Below the pieces are notes generated by a model. It saw only the letters and a list, made by a program, of their open reading frames with translations. It did not search any database and was not told the DNA's origin. Shown piece by piece: positions 49,701 through 61,700 of a DNA stretch of 64,000 bases (the stretch's first letter is position 1; every line of letters begins with the position of its first letter). The DNA is from Aristolochia californica (lineage: Eukaryota > Streptophyta > Magnoliopsida > Piperales > Aristolochiaceae). The translations under genes and the position numbers were made by a program. Location of the stretch: NCBI GenBank assembly GCA_029961685.1, contig JARWKL010000016.1, positions 19,722,157 through 19,786,156 of the forward strand, read 5' to 3'.

Positions 49701-52700
49701 CAAATCTACGACTTACGTTATCTTGTACATGCACAAGTAAGCTTTCTCATCAATGTTTATTTCAGGATGAAGAAATGCAACCCCTCCAGAACCCCATGTC
49801 CGTGAATGAGAATGTCCAAAGAATAAACGGTGAGGCACAATTTTCCACATGGTCTCCTTTGGTAAGCTTTTATCCTTGGATCCAGGACATGTCTTTTGCA
49901 TATCTTCCACCTAAGGAATTTAAAAATGAGTGTCTACCTGAAACTATTCAGCAGACTATTAAAGAGGCAGGAAAAAATTCACATGGACTGAATTGTAAGA
50001 TGAATTTTCTTAAAGGATTATATACAAATAATATTGTACAAATAAATGTCACATGGCATTTCCCTATGAAAAAGAAGTAAAATTGTTTCTAAGCTTGATT
50101 TTTAACCTTTCTAATTCATGATCCGATTAACATCTAACTTTCTAGTTGAAAGTTGTTGGTGGGAAAATAGTCCCACCATTTTATTGCTGTGTGTGGTCCA
50201 AGCGTCAAGCTAGTTCTCTGAAAATAAAAGTGAAATGTTGTGGCAACATGGTCCCACACTGATCTGGTCTTGAAAAAAGCCAGTATTATATAGTTGAGCA
50301 CAGGCCTTCTAAAAATAAACAAGGTTTCCAAAACAATGAGAGATTCCTGTTTGCAGAATCAGCAATACAGTTTGATGAACAGTTTACATGAGACAATCTT
50401 CTTTTTTTATTCTATTTCAAAAAAAAAAAATCTTCTTTTTTTATTAGTTAAAAAAAATTGGTATACAGATGAAAATTCAGATCATTGACATTAAGAAACC
50501 AATCAGACACAACTTTAGGGTGCCATAGACAAGAGGTTAGGGAAAACAAATATATTTAAAAAAAGCTTATACCTTTCATGGCATTGACCAGAAGAATTTA
50601 CCTGTCCGCCTTCAATGTAGCATAGAAACCTTGGTTTCCACATGTTTGATCCATAGCTCCCATACCAAATGTCTATCTTTGCATAGTCAGACCTCCATGA
50701 ATCAGAAGTTTCTGAAGTTTGCTCTAGACACTCACTGAGACAATCTTTGGTTAAAGCGACCTCTTTATCCATATTACTGTCGTCAACCTTTAGCAATGAG
50801 AGAACTTGAACAATATCATGAACCTCAGATATGTTAGCTTCAGAAGATTCAGAAAGGTCTTCTGTAGCAGCAATAATCGTTGCTTCAACCTTCTCGTCAT
50901 CAGACTCCGAATTTGAGATCAAGAGGGGCTGGAATTTCAACCAATACAGATTAGAAGAAAACAGGGAGATGTGTCAAATATGTTATATGCAGCATCAAAT
51001 ATATGCTAAATAAAGTGGATTTTTAAATAAATGTCTCCAGAACTTAAATATCGAGAAATGTTTTGCCCCATGTGCACTTCCTATTATCAATAATCAATTC
51101 ATGATTTAGTTTGCTAAGTTTTGACATCACTAGAAGAGCATTATATACTGATAAATCACACAGGTCATCCTATAAAGAGATTGGGGCACTTCAAACAAGC
51201 ATGTCCACGATGTTAACATAATGATGCAAAATCCATTGAGATATTCATGAAGACATTCATTCTTTGGTGACTTGGACATGCGGGAGGAGAGCAATAAGAT
51301 TCGCATACAGTTAAAAAGAACAATCCAGTTCTTTCTTTACCTTTAACATTTTGAAAGATAAGAGTGTTCGACTAAGCTCGGTTTCATCTCAAAATTACTA
51401 ACCACTTATGAGGCCTATTGATCAAACTTATAAACTCATAACACTTCTTAACACTAACCAATGTGGGACTATTCCCACTAAAAATAAAGGAAATTTAAGT
51501 TAGAAATAAGATAGTAGAAAACAAAAATATAAAATAAATTAAGACAACCTCAAATGTATATGTTCTGCTCAATAATTCCTTTTCTTGCAACTCCTCGGTG
51601 AAAATAGGCCAGAAGGGGCTCAACTCTTGCCGAACCTGAAAAGAAAACATTCATGTTATCATCAGGGTTACAGAGAAAAAGGATAAGTTACTCTTAACCT
51701 GGATTGTAAAAAATGCGCCCCTTCCGTCCCCATATGGAAGAAAAGGAGAGGGGGGAGAGGAGGACAGCAGGTTTCGCCATTGGGAGGAGGGAGACCCAAC
51801 TCTCCTTGTGGTCTCTTTCTCAGTCAGAAACAGAGGAGGAAGGTGGGGGGAAGCCCTCAAGTCACCTCTCTCCCCATAGAAAGGTGAGAGGAGGACACAC
51901 CTCTTGCTTCCCACATCTCTCCCAATGCTGGGAGAAAGCGAAGGGAAAAGGTGGGTCCTCTTTGAAAAACAAATCTGATTAAAAACGAAACCAAGAATGT
52001 AACAGAAGGGATCTTTGAAAACTTGGAGATGAGAGCAACTAATCCTTTTAAAAAAAGAGATTGTCCTTTAAGGAAAAGTAAACAGTAACAATACTATAGT
52101 AATATATATATATATATATATATATAAGCAAAACAAGGTAATATTCCATTACCGCCTGTATCACACGCCATGAAGACGCAAATGGATATGCCTCTGGAGA
52201 CCCTATAATGGGCTTATCTTCAAGTAAAGCTTCCACACAAGCAAGAACAGAGTTTGATATGGAGTTAAGGTTGTATCCCCCTTCTAAGGCGAGTATTATC
52301 TTTCCCCCAGCAAATTCAGTTAACTAAACAACACAAAAAACTGATAACATTAAATATGATAAGAAAAACACCACAAGTATGACCACTGTTGAAATAACAA
52401 TGCTAATAGCAGATCTAATTAAAAAATTTCAGCCTCTCTTTATTGAATAGTGCACTAAATGAATGAAAACTACAAGCACAGCCAGTCTATATATAGAGAA
52501 TACACAAGAACAAGTAGGAATACAACAAGAAACAAGAAATTCTTCTAGTTGTCAACAACTTAGCCTAACTGGTCCCTCAATACCAAGTCTAAATCTATGG
52601 CTTTGAGGATTTTTATATGCATGTGACCATTTCTTGGACTCGCACTTCTTGGAGCACCTATCATCTTGCTGATTCCATGGCTAGCAGCTTCTTCCAATTA

Positions 52701-55700
52701 AATTAGTCACCAGTGTCACGATATGCTCAAAATCCATAAACTTTTGAAGGAAAAAGCCAGGAGAGGAAGGGGGAGGACATGGGAGAGTCTGGCGCACGAA
52801 GCAGACACTCCATTTGTTTCTGATAATAAAATCCAGGAAATCAACCCCAATCCCCCCCCCCCCCCCCCCCCCCCCAACACACACACACACACAATGGATA
52901 AGACAAATTCGTATATTGGGTACTGACCTTTTTCATCATGATTGAGTATCCATAAGGTGTTATACAGCAACCTCCTAATGGATCTCCAATGGCTGCAAAG
53001 CAAGTAGTTGAAAATCAAAAGCTGCAAAATCCGATACTTCTACACAGAAAAGATCACAAAGGAAACGAAGCCCCAAATCAAAAGAACATGAATTCTGGAG
53101 ACACAAAATTTAGAACTTCAACAGCTCTGACCTGCATCGAATCCACCTGAGATAAGAACAATATCTGGATTGTAAGCCTTAGCAACAGGAATTAGGATGT
53201 GGTCCCACACAGCAAGGTAGTCTGCATCGCCACACTGTCCATGCTCCCAAGGAACATTTATATTATATCCAGCACCCAAGCCCTCACCAACCATATTGAG
53301 AGAGCCTTCATCACCCCCAGGGTAAAAACTCCCAAAGTCATGTCTGTAGTAAAAAAACACAGGCATGAGAGTCAAAGACATACTGGATATAATCACTAGT
53401 TGAGCACAAAGAATGTGTTGATCTAATGTCAGACATTGCAGTTTTTTTACTGATGAAAATTTTTATTAATCAAAAGGGTAAAAGCCCAATCAGAACAGTT
53501 AAAACAAAGGGATAAGAAGCCAATAGTCCCAAAAAAAAAGAAAAAACAAAGAAATAAAAAGATGTCACAAGCTCGGGAGGGGGGGTGGGGAGGGGTTTAG
53601 TCAACAAACTTAAAATTTGAATTTCATTTTCATCTCCTGCTTCAATTTCATTTCATTCATCTACATGAAATTCAACTTCAAACTTGGTGTTAGTGTGGAC
53701 AAGTTCATGTGCACTGGAAAGCAATTTTCAGTGTTAGTGCCCCAAAATAAGAAAAAATATAAAAAACAAGAGAATTAGTACATTGTAACAGTATACTTAA
53801 TTAAAACATAATACTTAAACCCCAAATTAGGAAAACATGATTACTGTACGAATAAGTAATTTACTGTATAATTAAAATATATTAATATACTAATTAATTA
53901 AATTAGATCAAATGCTATCTTTAACACACTATATATTTCATCCGAAGGAAAAACAGCACTAGAGGCGGCTGGGGTGGACGAAATTGCATCGTCTGAAGGA
54001 AAAGCAATGGTTGAGAATAGGATTTGTAAGTTTTTTTTTTAATAAAAAATTGCACGTGCGAGACGGGGCGTCGAGGGGGGGAAATTATTTTCCCTTTCAA
54101 CTTAGGCATCAGGGGGGGGGGTGACAACGATGGGAGGGTTCAAAGCAGCTGCTGGCTGGGCTACGATGAGGTGAGGGCTAGGCTACAAGCGGCAGAGAAG
54201 GCGATGCGCGGGGGGAGGGATTAGGTGCAGCGGCGGTGATGACACTGAACAGGTGTGCAGCGTTGGACAATGGAAGCAGAACGAAGGAAGGGGGGTCTGT
54301 CCAGCGCTGGTGGGAGAAGCAAAAGGGAGTGAGGGAGAAAAAAAATTTCAGAGGAAGAAGAGACGAAAGAAGAAGGAGACCGAGAGAGCGAAGACTGTGG
54401 GAGAGAGAGCCAAAAAAAATTAAAATCGACGAGGGTTCGAAGTGCGGCGCCCGCTTCATCTGGTTGGTTGGTTCACAAAATAGTGCGGAAACCAGATTTC
54501 TGAAATTAAACCATGGAGATGATTTTTGGATTCATTTTATTCATCTACATGACTTGAACATTGGTGCTCCACTAAGGGGGGGTTAGTCCACAATGAAGTG
54601 GAATGAATTCCCCCCGCATTACCTAGTTCATCCCACTTATGGCGTTAGTGCAAAATGATTTGAATTGAAGCGAGATAACACCGTTTCATCTCCTCAGGCA
54701 AAAACGACGGAAAACTGATTCCGCCCTTTTTTTCAAATCATCCACTTACCACGAGCGACGGCGTCGCTTCTTCCCCCCCCCCCCCCCCCCGAAACTAAAA
54801 ATCCCTCTCATCTCCTCTTCTCCTCTCCTCTCGCTCGGCCTTCGTCTCCCGACGAATTTTTTTGCCCGACCTTCTTCTCTCGTTTTCGCTCTCTCTGCTC
54901 CCTCTGCTCCTCTCGCTTGGCTCTCGTCTTTGTTCTCTGCTCCCTCTACTTTCTCTTGTTATCTCTCGTTTTCGCCCCATCTCCCTCTCTCGTCTCTTTC
55001 TCTCTCGGCCTTTCTCTTCCTTCTCCCTCTCTCTTTTCCCTCTAGGCCTCCATCTCTTTTCAATCTCGGCCTCCCTCTTCCTTCTCGTTCTCGCTCTTCT
55101 CTTTCCTCCTCCCCCGATTTCCTTTGATTTAACCTATTCCGGTTTCGATATCCTTCGATTTCCTTCAATCTTCTTCGATTTTCGACAGTTAGGCGTCGAT
55201 TTCTTCCATTGGGCTTACATTTCCCCCAAATTTCAGAAGGTAATCCGAAACCCTATTTTTTTTCAACTAATTTAGTGTTGTGTTTGAGTTAATTTGAATT
55301 TTTGTGCGTAATTTATCTTGATTGTGGCCAAATTTTGGGATGTAGGGTTAGGGTTTATGGGATTTAGGGTTCAAATTCATGTTGATAGGGTTTAATTTGG
55401 GGATTAGAGTTGGGGTTTGGGACTTTTAGGGTTTTAAGGTCTAGGGTTTAGTCTTTAGGTCTGGAATTAGGGTTTATGTTTTTTTTTTTAAAAAAAACAT
55501 AGGGTTCTCGGTTTTTTGGGTGATAGGGTTTTAAGTTCTTAGGGTTTAATTTGGGGATTAGAGTTGGGGTTTGGGACTTTTAGGGTTTTAAGGTCTAGGG
55601 TTTAGTCTTTAGGTCTAGAATTAGGGTTTATGTTTTTTTTTAAAAAAAACATAGGGTTCTTGGTTTTTTGGGTGATAGTGTTTTAAGTTCTTAGGGTTTA

Positions 55701-58700
55701 GTGTTTGGGGCTTTTAGGGGTTTTAAGGTCTAGGGTTTATGGTTTGGGGCTTTTAGAGGTTTTAGGGTCTAGGGTTTAGGGTTTGGGACTTTTAGGGGTT
55801 TTAAGGACTAGCGTTTAGGGTTTGGGTTTAAGGTTTATTTTAATTTGTAGGTTTCTCGGTTAGGGTATAGGATTTAGGGGGTTTAGTCGAGTTCAAACAA
55901 GGCTGATGATGTACGGTTCGTAGTGCCTGCGAAGTCATATGGGGCTCTACCAAGGGTGTTCCGTGAATTTGGACTTGATGAGTTAGTTTTTGCATTGTTC
56001 TAGTAATCTACAATGAAATTAGTTCGATAAATTTTGAAATGTTTTAGAATGTTGTTGAATATGTTTGAAGTGCTATGGAATGTTTATGCCATGTGGTGAG
56101 GAGATTTTGGAGTTATAAATATCCACCACATGGTCCAATTCAAACAAGGCTGAGTCGCCTACACGGGCGTCCATTAGCCAACGAAACCCGACCCCCATCA
56201 ATGACGATGTACGGTTCGTAGTGACTGCGAAGTCATATGGGGCTCTACCAGGGGTGTTCGGTGAATTTGGACTTCATGAATTTGTTTTTGCATTGTTCTA
56301 GTCATCTGCAATGAAATTAGTTAGATTAATTTTGAAATGTGTTAGAATGTTGTTGAATATGTTTGAAGTGCTATGGAATGTTTATGCCATGTGGTGAAGA
56401 GATTTTGGAGTTATAAATATCCACCACATGGTCCAATTCAAACAAGGCTGAGTCGCCTACACGGGCGTCCATTAGCCAATGAAACCCGACCCCCATCAAT
56501 GACGATGTACGGTTCGTAGTGACTGCGAAGTCATATGGGGCTCTACCAGGGGTGTTCGGTGAATTTGGACTTCATGAGTTTGTTTTTGCATTGTTCTAAT
56601 CATCTACAATGAAATTAGTTAGATTAATTTTGAAATGTTTTAGAATGTTGTTGAATATGTTTGAAGTGCTATGGAATTTTTTGCCATGTGGTGAGGAGAT
56701 TTTGGAGTTATAAATACCCACCACATGGTCCAATTCAAACAAGGCTGAGTCGCCTACACGGGCATCCATTAGCCAACGAAACCTGACCCCCATCAATGAC
56801 GATGTACGGTTCGTAGTGATTGCGAAGTCATATGGGGCTCTACCAGGGGTGTTCGGTGAATTTGGACTTCATGAGTTTGTTTTTGCATTGCTCTAGTCAT
56901 CTGCAATGAGATTAGTTAGATTAATTTTGAAATGTTTTAGAATGTTGTTGAATATGTTTGAAGTGCTATGGAATGTTTTTGCCATGTGGTGAGGAGATTT
57001 TGATATCCACCACATGGTCCAATTCAAACAAGGCTGAGTCGCCTACACGGGCGTCCATTAGCCAACGAAGCCCGACCCCCATCAATGACGATGTACGGTT
57101 CGTAGTGACTGCGAAGTCATATGGGGCTCTACCAGGGGTGTTCGGTGAATTTGGACTTCATGAGTTTGTTTTTGCATTGCTCTAGTCATCTGCAATGAAA
57201 TTAGTTAGATTAATTTTGAAATGTTTTAGAATGTTGTTGAATATGTTTGAAGTGCTATGGAATGTTTTTGCCATGTGGTGAGGAGATTTTGGAGTTATAA
57301 ATATCCACCACATGGTCCAATTCAAACAAGGCTGAGTCGCCTACACAGGCATCTATTAGCCAACGAAACCCAACCCCCATCAATGACCATGTACGCTTCG
57401 TAGTGACTGCGAAGTCATATGAGGCTCTACCGGGGGTGTTCGGTGAATTTGGACTTCATGAGTTTGTTTTTGCATTGTTATAGTCATCTGCAATGAAATT
57501 AGTTAGATTAATTTTGAAATGTTTTAGAATGTTGTTGAATATATTTGAAGTGCTATGAAATGCTCTTGCCATGTGGTGAGGAGATTTTGGAGTTATAAAT
57601 ATCCACCACATGGTATTTTGTTATTTGTTGGTTGTGTTTCTGTGTGTCCCTAGTTACTACGATGAGTAATGGTTGTCTGATAAAAAAATTTTCCATGAGG
57701 ACCATCTCGGATTTAGATTATAAATGGCTGGAAGAAGACAACAAACTCCTCGATCATATGACATTTGGACCTTCGATGATGACAACAAAATGCTCGATCT
57801 GTTGGTTGAGCAAGTCAATATGGGGAACAGGATGCCTAATGGGGTTTGGAAGCATGAAGTATATTTGGACTATGTCAATAGGTGCAATGAAGACACAGCT
57901 AATAAAAAAACTGTTGAGTAGCTCAAGAATTGAACAAGATCATGGAAGAAAACTTACCAAGCAGTAACAAGCTGTCTCAACACTAGAGGGTTCGGTTGGG
58001 ATGCAACCACACATCGAGTTACTGCATGTCATTCTGTATGGCAAGACTATATCAAGGTCAATAAATTATGATTGACTGTAAAACATTTTGTATGTTTTCC
58101 GCATTACTAGAACTCTATGCCAAGTCGTCTAAATGATGTTTTATCCTTGTAGGAGCATAAAGAAGTTGAAAAATATAGACAACAAGGCTGCCCTCTTTAT
58201 GACAAATTGGCTTTGGTAGTGGGAAACTCAATAGCCATGGGGAGAATAAGTCAAACTGACGAAGACATGTGCAATGATGTCCAACATCAGGAAGAAAATG
58301 AGCGTGTGGACATGCTCGAGGATGTCGATTTAGGTAGAGATACTCCTTTGCCATTCTTTACAAAAAATGAGTCGGCACCTGATCAGTCTCCAAGTACTAA
58401 CCCGTCAACTTCAAGTCGTCGTAGAAAGAGACCACAAATGACCATCGATGATAGTATTATGTTCGCTGATACAATTACAAGAATTGCTACCCTACTGCAA
58501 TCTCTACAACCTAAAAATGATAAAACCACCGGAGAGAATTGGTATGAAGCCCTCACAGAAATCCCGGACCTGTCGGTAGAGATGAAGTTTTGCGCTCCTC
58601 TATTGTTAGATACACTAATGAAGAAGGACATGTTTACGAAGCTACCAGTGGAAGAGCGACTTAATTGGCTTAAATACTGTGCTGGTGAAATGTAGTCAAT

Positions 58701-61700
58701 AGTTTGAAGTACACTATGTATTTTGGGACGATTGTTTTGAAGTTTCATTATGTTTTTTTAATTATAACTTTATAAAACATATCATTGATAGATTATGAAT
58801 CTAATTATGGTTAAGATTTGGGTTTTCATGATTGTCGTGTTCTTATTGTGTGGATGAATGTTGTGGGTGTGTGATTGGAGATGGTTTTATATAGGTGTGA
58901 TTGAAAATAGGTTATGATTGAAGATAATGGTATGTTTTTGTGTTTATGACATTTAGGAAGAAACATGAATTATTGTTGTAGTCGTCATTATGGTTGTGGT
59001 GATTGTATTTGCAGGTTTCCATGGAAGACAAAAATAGGAATACAAGAATGATTTTATTGACATGTCTTATATACATGATGGGAAGATACTATATGAACCA
59101 TAGGTATAGACGTACATTACGTCCTCGTGGGCTTGGTCGTCCGATTTATTTGCAAAAGGCATTAGCGAAATCACCTGTTAAATTTCGAAAAGTTTACAGG
59201 ATGAATCAAATTGCGTTTAAAAAAATGGCAGAGATACTTTATAGTAAAGGATTTTTATCACCTACAAAGACCATTTCAGTGGAAGAACAACTTGCATATT
59301 TTCTCCTAACTGTTGGTCAAGGACAAGGATATAGTGTCACAACAGAGATGTTTGATAGATCAAACTGGACTATAAGTAGGTATTTCAATAAGGTGTTGAA
59401 TGCTATTATCAAACTTCGGCCTGATTACATCAAACGGCCTTCAGAACGGACTCACTCGAAGATTTTAAACAATCCAATGTTTAATCCGTATTTTAAGGTA
59501 ACATCACTTGGCATCTAATGAACAATTTTAGATTAATATTTAGAGTTACTTGTATTAATTGAAATGATATAATTAGGATTGTATTGAGGCTATTGATGGA
59601 ACTCATATCAAAACAAACATCCCACTTGAAGAACAACAAAGGTTCTAGAACAGAAAAGGCTATCTCTCACAAAATGCGATGGCAACATGTACATTTGATA
59701 TACAATTCACTTATGTACTTGTTGGATGGGAGGGATCAGTAGCTGATTCCCGTGTATTGAAGGACGCATTGACTTGCCAAAATGGAATCTGTGTACCTGA
59801 AGGTAAATAATATATTGTTATGTAGTAATTTTTTTTTTTTTTTATCTTCAATTATCTTATGTGAAAAATATTTTGTATTGTAGGTAAATATTATCTAGTC
59901 GATGCTGGTTATGCAAATATGTCAGGATTTTTGGCTCCATATCGAGGAACTCATTATCATCTACAAGAATTTGGAGACAACCTTCCTAGAAATGATACAG
60001 AGCTATTCAACCGAAGGCACTCATCTTTGAGGAATACTATTGAACGAACTTTTGGTGCTTTAAAAGCTCGATTCCTAATGTTGAAAGTCGTTCCTCCGTT
60101 TTCTTATAAATCCAGATGAAAATTGTAATAGCTTGTTGCATATTACACAATTATATACATAAAGAGGATTACAATGATATGTTTGAATTGGATGATGATG
60201 AGGTCCGATTAGCAGGTGAAAATTTGGATGAAGATAGCGATGATAGTGATGATCTTGGGGATGAAGGCAACCTATCAACAACAATGCGGAGGCGTCGTGC
60301 ATTAGAATCCACTAGAGCTGCACAATTTCGAGATGCCATAGCAACTAGCATGTGGAGTGATTATTAGTGGTTGTACTTTATTGCATTTGAACATGTATGT
60401 TGTCGTTCGTATCTACTAAACTAGTAAGTTGATGATGTTAAATGCACAAACTCGTTGTTAGAAATAATTTACTCTAATTATATTCGTTGTTGTCATTTTA
60501 TACCTTTTTGTCACGTGTTTTAATTTTATTTATTAAGTATTTTTATACTATATATTATGTTATTACAAAATAATTTATTTATTAATTATATTCATTTATG
60601 TTATTTTTAACTGTTTTATGTAATTTAAATAATTTATTCTACTCACACGTAATTAGTATAATAATTTATAATAAACTGTAATCATTAATTGGTTTAATTA
60701 TGCAATTGCTATAATTAATTAAACAATTAGGTTTATTTATTATATTCCCTTATGTTATTTTTTAATTTTTATTAATTTTATATAATTTATTCTAGTCACA
60801 CGTAATTAGTATATTAATTTATAATGAATTGTAATCATTAATTGGTTAATTATCCAATTGCTATAATTAATTAAACCATTATGTTTATTTATTATATTCC
60901 CTTATGTTATTTTTTAATTTTTATTAATTTTATATAATATATTCTAGTCACGTAATTAGTATATTAATTTATAATGAATTGTAATCATTAATTGGTTAAT
61001 TATCCAATTGCTATAATTAATTAAACCATTAGGTTTATTTATTATATTCCCTTATGTTATTTTTAATTTTTTTTAATTTTATATAAATTATTCATGTCAC
61101 ACGTAATTATTGTTTTAATTTATAATAAACTATAATCATTAATTGGTTTAACTATCCAATTGTTATAATTAATTAAACCACTAGGTTTATTTATTATATT
61201 CCCTTATGTTATTTTTTAATTTTTTATTAATTTTATATAATTTATTGTAGTCACATGTAATTATTGTTTTAATTTATAATAAACTATAATCATAAAAAGT
61301 TACTCATTCTCTTCTTTATTTAGAAAAGGACACTGAAATCTGTTTTCCAGCCACTTTAACTGGCCTGGACTAACACCCAAACATGAGTTGAAGTGGAAAC
61401 AATTCATCTCACTTCAATTCAATTTTCCGCTTTATTTCCACGTCATTGTGGACTAACCCCCCTAACGACATCAGGAGATGAACTGAGTAATGCGGCTGAA
61501 GTTCATCTCCTGCATCAAGTTGACTAACCCCCCTAAGATGTTGGAGAGAGACCCCCCCCCCCCATGAACCCCAGTTGTGTCCCGAGACAAGCCATGTTGT
61601 CCACAAGGGATTGGTTAAAAGAGTAAGGGGTCATGTTAAGAAAATTAAACTTCGGCACTAGAGTTAACAACATATTCATCCCTGTAGGTTTGCTTTTCAC

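Larger units (their letters stand above)
54576..61533 (+). mobile_element. PIF/Harbinger DNA transposon, decayed
   Basis: About 6.96 kb, flanked by TAA (54573-54575 and 61534-61536), the 3-bp target site of this superfamily. The left end GGGGGGGTTAGTCCACAATG matches the inverted right end GGGGGGTTAGTCAAC; similarity continues, with mismatches, for about 70 bp (shared words CCGCATTAC and AGTTCATC). Contents from left to right: a CT-rich leader with C-runs; telomere-like repeats; a 298-bp tandem array; an ORF1-type Myb/SANT protein gene; a DDE transposase gene; and AT-rich DNA with about five ~135-bp repeats (60.55-61.29 kb). Both genes are on the plus strand, antisense to the host HDAC gene. 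Stops and a frameshift make it non-autonomous. Confidence 0.85.

Noticed and set aside
51651..51982. Frames on both strands in another GA-rich HDAC intron patch
   Set aside because: Purine-rich low complexity, stops in all frames nearby, bounded by supported splice sites.
54795..55275. Ser/Leu-rich and Arg/Glu-rich frames on both strands
   Set aside because: Low-complexity CT/GA repeat translated in both directions, within the Harbinger leader.
55906..57620. CRISPR-like array
   Set aside because: Units are 298 bp with no unique spacers, in plant nuclear DNA next to a transposase gene; an ordinary tandem satellite.
58115..58748. Reverse-strand frames over Harbinger ORF1
   Set aside because: Antisense shadows of the plus-strand gene, which has the recognisable domains.
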